Source of the DNA: an uncultured Muribaculaceae bacterium
GTDB lineage: Bacteria; Bacteroidota; Bacteroidia; Bacteroidales; Muribaculaceae
Direction of reading: 5' to 3'
Assembly: GCA_910584055.1 (NCBI GenBank)
Contig: CAJTZS010000005.1
Location: forward strand, 66,408 to 130,407
Length of the DNA: 64,000 nucleotides
Below the pieces are notes generated by a model. It did no database searches, was not told the origin of the DNA, and worked only from the letters and a program-made list of their open reading frames with translations. This document shows, one piece after another, positions 34,441-42,978 of this stretch. The position numbers and the translations under genes are program-made. Each line of letters starts with the position of its first letter. Within the stretch, counting starts at the first letter, position 1.

Positions 34441-35874
34441 ATGAAGTCAGTTTGCTTCTATTTCAAGATACATCAGCCTTATCGTCTGAAACGCTATCGT
34501 TTTTTTGACATAGGTAACGATCATTATTATTATGATGATTTTGCAGATGACGAAATCATCACCCGAGTGGCACAAAATTCATACATACCGATGGCGGAGA
34601 CTTTGCTGCAGATGATTAAAAACAGCAACGGTGAGTTTAAATGCTCCATCAGTATTTCCGGCATTGCTATCGAGCAGCTTCAGATGTATGTGCCGGAATG
34701 TATTGATAAACTTCGTCAGCTTGCTGATACAGGTTGTGTAGAATTCCTGTCGGGCACCTATTCCCATTCTCTTGCTTCCCTTGAAGATCCAGAGGAGTTT
34801 ATGCGTGAGGTGAAGGCGCACGATGACCTTATCTACCGCCTTTTCGGACAGAAACCGAAAGTGTTTGCAAACACAGAACTGATCTATGATGATGACATAG
34901 CCATGCTTGTGGCATCGATGGGATTCAAGACCACTCTCACAGATGGTGCCAAACACATCCTGGGCTGGAAGTCACCCAACTATGTTTATCGCGCCGCTAC
35001 CGCTCCCAACCTGAAGCTTCTTCTCACCAACGACAAGCTTGCAGAAGATGTCACCATGAACTTCAACAATCCTGAATGGGATGAATATCCGTTGACAGCC
35101 GATAAGTATGTGAACTGGATAGCATCTCTTCCGGAAGAGGAGCAGGTTGTGAATCTCCTGATGAGCATGGATACATTCGGGACTTTCCTTCCGGCAGGTA
35201 CCGGTATCTTTGAGTTCATGAAGGCTCTTCCGATGTTCGGTAAGGAGAAAGGAATTCAGTTTACCACACCTTCCGAGGCTGTTGCAAAACTGAAACCGGT
35301 CGATGAACTTTCCATACCTTATCCGATTTCAGGTATAGATGAGGCGCGTGACGTGTCTGCATGGAAAGGTAACGAGCTTCAGAGAGAAGCATTGCGTAAG
35401 CTCTATGCCGTGGCAGAGCGTGTAAGCCTTTGCAATGACCGCCGTTTGAAACAGGATTGGGAGTATCTGCAGAGTAGTGACCATTTCTACTATATGAGCA
35501 CAAAGAACATGGCTGATGGTGCTTCACATGCCGCTTTCAGCCCGTATGACTCGCCGTTTGCAGCATTCACTAATTATATGAATGTTCTTGCAGACTTCCT
35601 GGTTCGCGTAGAAGAACAGTATCCCGAATCAATCGATAACGAGGAACTTAACTCACTGCTTCTCACGATCCGTAATCAGGCAGACGAGATCACATCGCTG
35701 AAAAAGGAAGTAACATCTCTGCGCACAGACATGGAGAATCGCGAAGAGCTGGTAGTGGTAGAAGAGAAACCTGCCAAGAAAGCTCCAGCCAAAAAGGCAG
35801 CGGCAAAGAAACCCGCAACTGAAAAGAAACCAGTCGCCAAGAAAGCAGCAAAAAAGACCGCAGCTAAGAAGTAG
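34441..35874 (+). CDS. GH57 family glycoside hydrolase with Lys/Ala/Pro-rich tail
   Basis: 477 residues, no signal peptide. GH57 signatures are the start YFKIHQPYRL and FANTELIYDDDIA, which carries the likely catalytic Glu. GH57 enzymes act on alpha-glucans (amylase, branching enzyme or 4-alpha-glucanotransferase). After about residue 395 come a coiled coil (LLTIRNQADEITSLKKEVTS) and then a tail of about 37 residues built of PAKKA-type repeats, as in histone H1-like proteins. The tail is not part of the GH57 fold. The 59-base gap before it has short repeats (acattatacattacacatta). A strong terminator follows. Confidence 0.9.
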   Translation: MKSVCFYFKIHQPYRLKRYRFFDIGNDHYYYDDFADDEIITRVAQNSYIPMAETLLQMIKNSNGEFKCSISISGIAIEQLQMYVPECIDKLRQLADTGCVEFLSGTYSHSLASLEDPEEFMREVKAHDDLIYRLFGQKPKVFANTELIYDDDIAMLVASMGFKTTLTDGAKHILGWKSPNYVYRAATAPNLKLLLTNDKLAEDVTMNFNNPEWDEYPLTADKYVNWIASLPEEEQVVNLLMSMDTFGTFLPAGTGIFEFMKALPMFGKEKGIQFTTPSEAVAKLKPVDELSIPYPISGIDEARDVSAWKGNELQREALRKLYAVAERVSLCNDRRLKQDWEYLQSSDHFYYMSTKNMADGASHAAFSPYDSPFAAFTNYMNVLADFLVRVEEQYPESIDNEELNSLLLTIRNQADEITSLKKEVTSLRTDMENREELVVVEEKPAKKAPAKKAAAKKPATEKKPVAKKAAKKTAAKK

Positions 35875-35894
35875 CCAATTTTTACCTTCAAAAT

Positions 35895-35933
35895 AAAAGC
35901 AGGATGCATGTTCAATTCATGCATCCTGCTTTT
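35895..35933 (+). terminator. Terminator of the glycogen cluster
   Basis: Perfect 16-bp stem (aaaagcaggatgcatg with its complement), 7-base loop and T-rich end, 20 bases after the GH57 stop. The A-run/T-run symmetry lets it also act for the converging minus-strand gene. Confidence 0.9.
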
Positions 35934-35994
35934 GTTTTCTGGATGACGGCATACGGGACACCAAGGTGTCTTCACTCAACGTGCTTCGCATTTA

Positions 35995-37383
35995 TTATTT
36001 TAGCTGATTGTGGAGGAGGGTTTGGCGGATGAGGTCGGGAGAGGGGATCGGAAGGTCGCGGAGGAGAATATGGGAATATTCAGAGTAACATTTCTCGCGG
36101 ATGGGGAGGATGATGCCGAAAAGTCCTGAGTAGATTTCGCGAATGTCAGGAATGAAATCCATTTGCCCTTCGGAGTTATAGGCGCGGAGAAAATCCGAGA
36201 TTGTGAAATCCTGCAATTCTATCGCAGGTGCTTCGCCATATTCACCATCTTTAATTCTGACGGAGTACAATAACCCGGCGGCATGCAGTTTGTCGGTAAT
36301 TCTCGATACAATTCTTATGGGGAGGTTGTAGAGTCTCGCGATATCGGTATGTGACAGCGGTTTTTCACGCGCAATGAAGCGCTGGGCAACAACGCTCATC
36401 ACAATCAACGCTATTGAGTGCCATCCATCGAGCGAGAGTTTATCGGAGTTGCCGTTGAAGTTGAAAGTGAAAACATTCTGAAGAGAATAGGTGAGAACAC
36501 ACCCCGACAGCAACAACAACCACGAGAGCTGCAGCCATATGAGGAGCAACGGTAGAAATGCGAACGAACCATAGATGGCATTGTATTTCGATACATATAT
36601 CTGACCATTGACAAACAGTAGCTGTAATATCGTGAAGGCAATAGCACAGATGGCTCCCGAAATGGCGGCATATTTTATATCGACTTTCGTGTTCGGTATC
36701 AGAAGGAAGGAAAGGGAGAAGGCAACCCAGCACAAAATAACTGGAGCGGTTTCGAGAATGACGTTTACAACCGGGGTAAGGAAGGGTAGATTGAGGTTAT
36801 CCTGTATAGTTGTAGACATGAATATCGAGACACCCGATGAGCAGATCATGAGAATGGGAATAATAAGACAGATTGCAATGTAATCTGTTATTTTCTGATA
36901 AAAAGAGCGTTGTCTCTTGATGTCCCAGATCATGTTGAATGCATCTTCAATGCTGGAAAGAAGAGATATCACGGTCCACAACAGGAATAATATGCCAATG
37001 CCGACAAATACGCCCTGAGATGCTTCCGTGAGATAGGAATCAACAAATTTGAGAGCAGCCGAAATTGCAGTGTGTTGTGATGGAAAAAAATTGTAGAGTT
37101 CTTCCTGGAGATAATCCTGCAAGCCAAAACCTCTTCCGATAGCCACAAGCAGCGCGATTGCCGGCACAAGAGCAAGCACAGTGGAATATGTCAGCGACAT
37201 AGAACGCGTTTGCAGATCGCGGTCGAGAAAAGAATTTACGGATAGGTTGATGGTGCGGATGATGCGCACGCGCATGGTTTGTCGCGGGTCGTTCCATACA
37301 CCCGTTATGCAGTAATCGATAGCATTTTTAACTTTTATCACCGCATTTGATACAAAATCCTTTATTTTATCGATGAATCCCAT
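35995..37383 (-). CDS. YihY/BrkB family inner membrane protein with C-terminal helix-turn-helix-like domain
   Basis: 462 residues. The core (about 50-320) has six membrane helices with the family signatures RSMSLTYSTVLALVPAIALL and YGSFAFLPLLLIWLQLSWLL. The function of the family is not settled (envelope integrity; an old RNase BN link was withdrawn). A C-terminal soluble part of about 130 residues includes LSHTDIARLYNLPIRIVSRI, which looks like a winged helix. The ATG at 37383 is chosen: the open frame continues upstream to 37527, but that extension runs through the rnpB terminator and RNase P RNA 3' end. Confidence 0.88.
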   Translation of the reverse strand: MGFIDKIKDFVSNAVIKVKNAIDYCITGVWNDPRQTMRVRIIRTINLSVNSFLDRDLQTRSMSLTYSTVLALVPAIALLVAIGRGFGLQDYLQEELYNFFPSQHTAISAALKFVDSYLTEASQGVFVGIGILFLLWTVISLLSSIEDAFNMIWDIKRQRSFYQKITDYIAICLIIPILMICSSGVSIFMSTTIQDNLNLPFLTPVVNVILETAPVILCWVAFSLSFLLIPNTKVDIKYAAISGAICAIAFTILQLLFVNGQIYVSKYNAIYGSFAFLPLLLIWLQLSWLLLLSGCVLTYSLQNVFTFNFNGNSDKLSLDGWHSIALIVMSVVAQRFIAREKPLSHTDIARLYNLPIRIVSRITDKLHAAGLLYSVRIKDGEYGEAPAIELQDFTISDFLRAYNSEGQMDFIPDIREIYSGLFGIILPIREKCYSEYSHILLRDLPIPSPDLIRQTLLHNQLK

Positions 37384-37420
37384 GTTCGTAAACAACTCAA
37401 AAGCAATATATCGATATAAC

Positions 37421-37459
37421 AAAAAGGAGTCTTTGGTAGTTTTGCCGAAGACTCCTTTG
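37421..37459 (-). terminator. Terminator of rnpB
   Basis: On the minus strand aaaggagtctt pairs with aagactccttt, with an inner cgg/cca region, and is followed by TTTTTGTT. It lies about 7 bases after the RNase P RNA 3' end. Confidence 0.85.
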
Positions 37460-37465
37460 TAATGA

Positions 37466-37842
37466 AGAGACAGAGATGATGTAAGCCGGGTTATGTGCCC
37501 GGACGAGAATGCCCGGGTGTCTGTCATTTATCTAAGCGCGCCGGTTGCCCGACGGCTTTAGCAGCCTACCCCCCGGCAATGGACGAGCAATCCTTAGCTG
37601 CCGGTATATTTGGCCTTGCAACTCGCGGGATGTGCGGACCCCCGCTGTCGCCAGCGGAGCCGGTGGGCTCTTACCCCACCTTTTCACCCTTACCGCAAAA
37701 CGCGGCGGTTATTTTCTGTCACATATCGCCCCGACGTCGCCGCCGGCTTTCCGTTAGGAAGCGCGATGCTCTGTGTTGCCCGGACTTTCCTCCTGACATC
37801 CGATGAACAGATGCCCGGCGACAGACCACATTTCTGTCTTAT
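37466..37842 (-). ncRNA. rnpB: RNase P RNA (class A)
   Basis: Catalytic RNA that removes tRNA 5' leaders. On the minus strand the universal elements are in order: GAGGAAAGTCCGGGC with ACACAGAGCA (P4/CR-I), then AAGGGTGAAAAGGTGGGG and TAAGAGCCCACCG, and near the end GACAGACACCCGGGC and AACCCGGCTTACATC. The ends pair as P1: agacaga at about 37839-37833 with tctgtct at about 37474-37468. The ends are good to a few bases. Open frames across this region on either strand are not genes. Confidence 0.95.
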
Positions 37843-37894
37843 CTTATAACGGAGCCTTGCGACTCTTATTTTAACCGGTATCTAAAAATATCCG

Positions 37895-38761
37895 CTAAAT
37901 CTTTTTCTGAATCGTATCTGAATCCTCCGTTTTTTCAGCTGAAGGGTTATTATCGGAAACAGCAGGAGATAAGTCTGATTCAGATTTGTTTTCTTGTTTT
38001 GGCTCTTCGTTATTTTCGGTTTTTAATTTTTGTTGAGCCTCTTCTGCAGCTTTGCGGGCTGCTTCTTCGCTCTGGCGCGCGGCTTCTGTATTGGCTTTTG
38101 CCTGGGCGAGTCTTGCCTTCGCCTCTTTTGCCTCTTCTTTGGCAGCGCGTTCCTGTTCCTTGGCGAGGCGACGCGCCTCTTTTTCGATGTCGGCTGCTGT
38201 TTTCTTACGACGCGGCAGACTCAGGAACCCATTGATTCCCCAGAGAATGAATGCAGCTCCGGATATTATACTGCCAATGGTATGTTCTTTTCCGGGATCC
38301 TGATAATCTGTTTTCAGGAGCATGACCCATACCCCGGCAGCTATGGTTGCCAAAGGTATGATATAAAGCCATGCCGGAGCTCCGTTTACACGTCTTCCTT
38401 TCACTATCCATACGATTTGAGCCAAAGAAACAATAATCAGAGAAACACCCAGCGAAATATTGAGGTTCCCCAGAAGTCCGGAAGGCATGCACAGCAGGAG
38501 CACTCCCCATACCAGAGATATGATGGCTGTGCCTGTGGAAAACCAAGGACGACTTACGATCACCCCGTTGGCGTCGCGGTGAGGTCGCAAAGATGCAATA
38601 AGGAAGAATAAGCCCGGAATGATGAAGACAATACCAACACCCATCATCACGTATTTAAGCACGGGCTGTGATTCTTCAACAGCCTGATGGTTAAAAACCA
38701 ATAAGCATATACCTGCCACCAAAGCAATCAGATATGCCAATGCGTATATAATTTTCCTCAT
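37895..38761 (-). CDS. DUF308-like membrane protein with charged C-terminal tail
   Basis: 288 residues. Six or so short membrane helices in the first 180 residues (starting MRKIIYALAYLIALVAGICL), arranged like the HdeD/DUF308 family. Residues about 185-250 form an Ala/Glu/Lys-rich coiled coil (KEQERAAKEEAKEAKARLAQ), then a low-complexity acidic tail (NNEEPKQENKSESDL). The role is unknown. It lies between rnpB and a kinase-like gene on the same strand; no promoter consensus was confirmed. Confidence 0.7.
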   Translation of the reverse strand: MRKIIYALAYLIALVAGICLLVFNHQAVEESQPVLKYVMMGVGIVFIIPGLFFLIASLRPHRDANGVIVSRPWFSTGTAIISLVWGVLLLCMPSGLLGNLNISLGVSLIIVSLAQIVWIVKGRRVNGAPAWLYIIPLATIAAGVWVMLLKTDYQDPGKEHTIGSIISGAAFILWGINGFLSLPRRKKTAADIEKEARRLAKEQERAAKEEAKEAKARLAQAKANTEAARQSEEAARKAAEEAQQKLKTENNEEPKQENKSESDLSPAVSDNNPSAEKTEDSDTIQKKI

Positions 38762-38827
38762 AATATAAATTGTTTTATATTAAAAGGAATTAACATAGGG
38801 AAAGGTTTAAACCGATTGCGAAATTGA

Positions 38828-38895
38828 GGGGCGGATATGGGGGGATATAGGGCGGAATGGGGCTGGATGGGGTAGATGGGGATGGGACGGGAGAC
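38828..38895 (+). repeat. G-rich degenerate array with quadruplex potential
   Basis: On the plus strand there are ten or so runs of 3-6 G separated by 2-6 bases (units like ggatatgggg and ggatgggg). The stretch fills the gap between two minus-strand genes, so their transcript would be C-rich here and the non-template strand could form quadruplexes. The rest of the 137-base gap is AT-rich. Confidence 0.7.
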
Positions 38896-38898
38896 GGA

Positions 38899-39510
38899 CT
38901 ATGGGTTGGGGAGAGCGGAGAGGATGAGGGGGAGGAGAGCTTCGGTAGATAGGCGGGAGGAATTGAAGGTCAGATCGTAGTTGTCGGCGCGGCCCCAGTG
39001 GCGGTTGGTGAAATAATTGTAGTAGCTTTCGCGTGAGCGGTCAAATTTACGGGCTTTTTCCAACGCCTCTTCCATCGATTTCGCTTCGCCGCGTTCGAGG
39101 ATGGCTTTGGCGCGATGTTCTTCCGGCGCATGAACGAATATGCTCAACAAGCCGGGATGTTCACGCATCACATAGTCTGCCGTTCTGCCAACAATAACAC
39201 ATGACCCTTTTTCGCATATGGATTTTATGACGTCGCTCTGGGCGCGGTAAAGATTGTCGTCGGTAAGTGTGTATGAACTGAATGATGCGGATGGCGAGCC
39301 ATAGTTGAACGACAGGAACGAGCGGAGTATTGAGGGCTTTTTCTCATCCGCTTTCAGGAAAAGTTCTTTTGAAAAACCGAGGGCATCGGCAGCTTCCGAC
39401 AGCAGTTCCTTATCATAATAGGGCACATTCAGCGTCTCAGCGAGTCTTTTGCCGAGTTTCCTTCCTCCTGCACCATATTGGCGTCCAATCACAATTATAA
39501 AATCATTCAT
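38899..39510 (-). CDS. Cytidylate kinase-like family protein
   Basis: 203 residues. P-loop of the cytidylate-kinase-like type at the start (IIVIGRQYGAGGRKLGKRLA), then VPYYDKELLSEAA, and VIVGRTADYVMREHPGLLSIFV with the Walker B-like strand. This is the Bacteroidetes family (Pfam Cytidylate_kin2) distinct from the housekeeping Cmk; its true substrate is not established. The -7 element of its promoter ends only 4 bases before the ATG, so the mRNA may be leaderless. Confidence 0.85.
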   Translation of the reverse strand: MNDFIIVIGRQYGAGGRKLGKRLAETLNVPYYDKELLSEAADALGFSKELFLKADEKKPSILRSFLSFNYGSPSASFSSYTLTDDNLYRAQSDVIKSICEKGSCVIVGRTADYVMREHPGLLSIFVHAPEEHRAKAILERGEAKSMEEALEKARKFDRSRESYYNYFTNRHWGRADNYDLTFNSSRLSTEALLPLILSALPNP

Positions 39511-39513
39511 ATG

Positions 39514-39544
39514 GCAAAATTACAAAAATAATTTGTAATTTTGC
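39514..39544. promoter_or_regulatory. Divergent back-to-back promoter in an inverted repeat
   Basis: gcaaaattac at 39514-39523 and its complement gtaattttgc at 39535-39544 are separated by 11 bases. Each arm gives an outward TAATTTTG -7 element: minus strand 39522-39515 toward the kinase-like gene and plus strand 39536-39543 toward the 124-residue hypothetical. A second minus-strand match (TATTTTTG, 39530-39523) overlaps. One short region therefore seems to serve both genes. Confidence 0.6.
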
Positions 39545-39570
39545 AGTATAGAACACAGGAAATATATCTT

Positions 39571-39945
39571 ATGAGTGTAGAAGAAAAGATAAATATCCCG
39601 GAAGATGAAGGGATGCGCATATATGAATATATCGTAGATAATGCCGAGTCTGATTCCCTTCAGATGGGGGATATGGTGATGAAGCTTCGACATGCCGACA
39701 CTACAGGTCAATTCCTCTGCAGCACTGCGCGTTATCTCGCAGCTGTGAATCGCGAACGTTTCGACCAATGGATTGCACCTCTTGTGGAAGGCGCAATAGA
39801 AAAGGATCGTGATCGCCGCTACATAGGTTCTCTTCTTGAGGCTCTCTGGGGGCAGGATTATGCTGAAAGAGTGGAGGAACTAAAGGAGAGTGATGACAAT
39901 TTCCGCCGCATTTACAAAAGAATTTATTCAGAAGGTCCGCTCTGA
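39571..39945 (+). CDS. Conserved-looking hypothetical protein, 124 residues
   Basis: Mostly helical and acidic, with no signal peptide or membrane helix (MSVEEKINIPEDEGMRIYEY, and RHADTTGQFLCSTARYLAAV). The ATG at 39571 is preferred to an in-frame TTG at 39541, which overlaps the promoter. I do not recognise the family. Its good codon structure and own promoter support a real gene. It is followed 49 bases later by a cyclophilin gene on the same strand. Confidence 0.65.
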   Translation: MSVEEKINIPEDEGMRIYEYIVDNAESDSLQMGDMVMKLRHADTTGQFLCSTARYLAAVNRERFDQWIAPLVEGAIEKDRDRRYIGSLLEALWGQDYAERVEELKESDDNFRRIYKRIYSEGPL

Positions 39946-39994
39946 CAAGCGTCTCTTCCGGTTAAACTTTTGTCGGAAAAATTGTTATATAAAC

Positions 39995-40813
39995 ATGAGA
40001 AAGATTATTTACACATTGATAATGTTTATGGCTATGGCAACAGCTACAGCGCAAAACCCGTCGCAACTCCCTGCCGGTCCGGTGGTGGATGTGAAGACTT
40101 CATTGGGCGATATAAAGATTAAACTTTATGATGATACGCCAAAACATCGCGACAACTTTTTGAAACTTGTGAAAGACGGCTATTACAATGGAGTCCTCTT
40201 TCATCGCGTGATCAAGGATTTTATGGTCCAGACAGGTGATCCGGAATCTGTAAACGCCGATTCTACAAAGATGCTCGGAAGTGGAGGTCCCGGATATCAG
40301 ATAGATGCCGAGATCCTTTATCCTATGCATTATCATAAGTATGGCGCTCTTGCAGCTGCCCGCACCGGCGACAATATGAACCCCGAACGCAAAAGCAGCG
40401 GTTCTCAGTTCTATATTGTGACCGGTCAGAAATTTGATGACCACCAGCTTGACGGCTTGGCATATCGCCAGACCATGGAGAAGCGACAGGCATATTTCCG
40501 TGAGCTTTGCAAGAAGAATGAGGCAAAAATACGTGAAATAGTGAACTCGGGCAATAAAGAGGCAGAGGAGGCATATCGCATGGAGCTTATCAAGGAGACA
40601 GAGGCGGCTGTGCCTGAGGCTCCACTGCCCGATAATATCCGTAATGATTATAAAAACATTGGGGGCACTCCGCATCTTGACGGCACTTACACTGTGTTTG
40701 GCGAGGTGATAAGCGGTATGGACACTGTAGAGAAGATCCAGAATTCCGCTACGGGTCGTGGAGATCGTCCGAAAGAGGATATCCGCATAATCTCCATGAA
40801 AGTAGAAAAATAG
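39995..40813 (+). CDS. Cyclophilin-type peptidyl-prolyl cis-trans isomerase, exported
   Basis: 272 residues. Signal peptide (MRKIIYTLIMFMAMATATAQ), so it acts in the periplasm or as an exported protein. Cyclophilin core with FHRVIKDFMVQTGDP (catalytic Arg), GSQFYIVTGQ and YTVFGEVISGMDTVEKI. A charged helical insert of about 70 residues (near 155-225) splits the domain, a form that I recall as common in Bacteroidetes. The ATG at 39995 starts the signal peptide; the frame is open upstream to 39890 without a match. Confidence 0.92.
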   Translation: MRKIIYTLIMFMAMATATAQNPSQLPAGPVVDVKTSLGDIKIKLYDDTPKHRDNFLKLVKDGYYNGVLFHRVIKDFMVQTGDPESVNADSTKMLGSGGPGYQIDAEILYPMHYHKYGALAAARTGDNMNPERKSSGSQFYIVTGQKFDDHQLDGLAYRQTMEKRQAYFRELCKKNEAKIREIVNSGNKEAEEAYRMELIKETEAAVPEAPLPDNIRNDYKNIGGTPHLDGTYTVFGEVISGMDTVEKIQNSATGRGDRPKEDIRIISMKVEK

Positions 40814-40844
40814 AGAAAATAAAAAATAGATTTTCCGAAAAAAT

Positions 40845-40900
40845 ACGCCAAATATACAGGATAATTTTGTCAAGTTAAATAAAATCCGTATATTTGGCGT
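40845..40900 (+). promoter_or_regulatory. Inverted repeat with an internal -7 element upstream of the DUF349 gene
   Basis: acgccaaatatac at 40845-40857 is repeated as its complement at 40888-40900 (13 bp, perfect). Between the arms lies TAATTTTG (40862-40869), a -7 match for the gene at 40998; no clear -33 box was found. It may instead terminate the cyclophilin transcript, since tgattttt follows. Confidence 0.4.
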
Positions 40901-40997
40901 TGATTTTTGAGTTGTCGGTAACGACAGCGCAGAATATATTATTATGCCTGTGGCTGTAAAGCGGTCGCAGTAATGCAAAGACAATAACAATATTGAT

Positions 40998-42848
40998 ATG
41001 AACGAGCTTGAAAAGACGGTTCCCGCAGAGGAACAGGTCAACCCCACTCCCTCTGAAGCGTGTGCAGTAGAAACATCTCCGGCTGAAGATATCTCTGAGG
41101 CTACCGACCGCATCGAAGACGCGGCGGAAGAGGAGACCCCGGTGAATTACCATAATATGAGCAAAGCCGAACTCAATGAGGCTATGCGGGCAATCTTGGC
41201 GGAAAACCGTATGGATGCCCATAAGGAAGTGACGGCAATCAAGCAGGCGTTTTTCAATATCCGCAGCCGCGAGACAATGGATGAGGTGAATGCTTTTGTC
41301 GAGGCAGGAAATGATCCGAAGGATTTTTCTTCCATGCCTGATGAGGAGGAAATCGAGTTCAAGAAAATGTATACCGAATTTAAGGAGAAACGTGCTGACT
41401 ATCTCGCTGCAGAAGAGACTCGTCGTCAAGAAAACCTGCAGAAGAAGCAGGCTATTCTTGATCAGATACGCACAATTGCCGAAGATATTGACAACGTGAA
41501 TGTCAAGTTCCCGGAGTTTCAGCAGCTCCAGCAGGATTTCAAGGCTATCAAGGATATTCCAGCCACAGCTGAGACCGAGATCTGGAAGAATTTCCAGACT
41601 GTCGTGGAACAGTTCTATGATCATCTAAAGATGAACAAAGAACTCCGCGACCTTGATTTCAAGAAGAATCTCGAGGCAAAGAAAGCGCTCGTAGAGGAAG
41701 CTAAAAAACTTGAAGAACAAAGCGATCCTGTTGCTGCGTTCCGTTCTCTGCAGTCGCTTCATGACGAATGGCGTAACATAGGTCCGGTTGCCAAAGAGCT
41801 TCGCGAAAGCCTTTGGGATGAATTCAAGGAGGCTTCGACAGTGATCAACAAGCGTCACCAAGAATATTTCGAACAGCGCAAAGCCACAGAGCAGGCAAAT
41901 GAGGAAGCCAAGACCAAGCTCTGTGAGGAGATAGAGGCAATAGATCTTTCCACCTTGAATTCCTTCAATGCATGGACAGCCGCCACCGATAAGGTGATAG
42001 AACTTCAGAAAAAATGGAAGGAATATGGTTTTGCCTCCAAAAAGGCGAATACTGCCCTTTATACCAGATTCCGCAAGGCTTGTGATGACTTCTTCTCAGG
42101 CAAGACGGAGTATTTCCAGAAGACCAAGGATGAGTTTAACGCTAATCTTGAGAAGAAGACCGCTCTTTGCGAGAAGGCGGAAGCCCTCAAGGAAACCGAT
42201 GATATCCGCAAGGCAGCCAATGAGATTGTGAAACTCCAGGCAGAATGGAAGAAGATAGGAAGTGTGCCTCGTAAGCAGAGCGATGCAATCTGGCAACGTT
42301 TCCAGACAGCATGCAACTATTTCTTTGACGAACGTAAGAAACTCAATTCTGCCAAGCGCGATGAGGAGAATGCAAATCTTGATGCCAAACGTGCAATCAT
42401 TGCAAAGCTTAAAGAGTTGCCGCTTGATGGCGATCGCCGTGAGGTTATCGGTCAGGTGAAAGAGCTTCAGGCTGAATGGCAGAAAATCGGATTTGTGCCC
42501 TTCAAACTTAAAGATAAGGTTTATGCTGAATATCGCGAGGCATGTGATGCCCTTTATGGCGCATACGAGGCACGTGAGAACAAGGCGAGAATGTCCAATT
42601 TCCGTGAGCGTGTGAACGAACTTAAGGGAGGCGGTCAGAAACTTGATCGCGAACGCGATAAGTTGCTCCGCGCGTATGAGGCTCGTAAGGCTGAGCTCAA
42701 GACTATTGAGAACAATATGGGATTCTTCAATGTGAAGAGTTCTGCAGGAAACTCCATGGTCAAGGAGATGGAGAATAAGATCAAGCGTCTTAAAGAAGAT
42801 ATGGCTCAAATCGAAGAAAAGATTGCCATACTTGATGCAGAGGCTTGA
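40998..42848 (+). CDS. DUF349 repeat protein
   Basis: 616 residues, no signal peptide. An acidic N-terminal region of about 45 residues is followed by several copies of the roughly 70-residue DUF349 helical repeat, marked by recurring W-K-x-I/Y-G patterns (LQAEWKKIGSVPRKQSDAIW, LQAEWQKIGFVPFKLKD, LQKKWKEYGFASKKAN, HDEWRNIGPVAKELRE). A C-terminal coiled coil ends it. The family is widespread in Bacteroidetes and its function is unknown to me. A terminator follows 24 bases downstream. Confidence 0.88.
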   Translation: MNELEKTVPAEEQVNPTPSEACAVETSPAEDISEATDRIEDAAEEETPVNYHNMSKAELNEAMRAILAENRMDAHKEVTAIKQAFFNIRSRETMDEVNAFVEAGNDPKDFSSMPDEEEIEFKKMYTEFKEKRADYLAAEETRRQENLQKKQAILDQIRTIAEDIDNVNVKFPEFQQLQQDFKAIKDIPATAETEIWKNFQTVVEQFYDHLKMNKELRDLDFKKNLEAKKALVEEAKKLEEQSDPVAAFRSLQSLHDEWRNIGPVAKELRESLWDEFKEASTVINKRHQEYFEQRKATEQANEEAKTKLCEEIEAIDLSTLNSFNAWTAATDKVIELQKKWKEYGFASKKANTALYTRFRKACDDFFSGKTEYFQKTKDEFNANLEKKTALCEKAEALKETDDIRKAANEIVKLQAEWKKIGSVPRKQSDAIWQRFQTACNYFFDERKKLNSAKRDEENANLDAKRAIIAKLKELPLDGDRREVIGQVKELQAEWQKIGFVPFKLKDKVYAEYREACDALYGAYEARENKARMSNFRERVNELKGGGQKLDRERDKLLRAYEARKAELKTIENNMGFFNVKSSAGNSMVKEMENKIKRLKEDMAQIEEKIAILDAEA

Positions 42849-42872
42849 TAAAGAGATATTTCAGAAACTTGG

Positions 42873-42899
42873 AAGGACGCGCGTTTCGTGCGTCCTTTC
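42873..42899 (+). terminator. Terminator of the DUF349 gene
   Basis: Stem aaggacgc/gcgtcctt, 9-base loop, then TTTCTT. Confidence 0.8.
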
Positions 42900-42914
42900 T
42901 TACCTCCGGATGCG

Positions 42915-42936
42915 ACAAAACTGCATGCAGTTTTGT
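42915..42936. repeat. 22-bp perfect palindrome
   Basis: acaaaactgcatgcagttttgt reads the same on both strands. It lies 43 bases before the Sel1-repeat gene and could be an operator or a second terminator arm. Confidence 0.6.
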
Positions 42937-42978
42937 TATAGGTAAAGGAGTCATAAGAGACTTCAATACCGAAGAGAC

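Noticed and set aside
37384..37849. Open frames across 37384-37849, including the YihY N-terminal extension
   Set aside because: This stretch is the rnpB terminator and RNase P RNA, identified by its universal sequence blocks.
40100..41113. 337-codon antisense frame across the cyclophilin and DUF349 genes
   Set aside because: Overlaps two well-supported genes and the gap between them; no recognisable domain.
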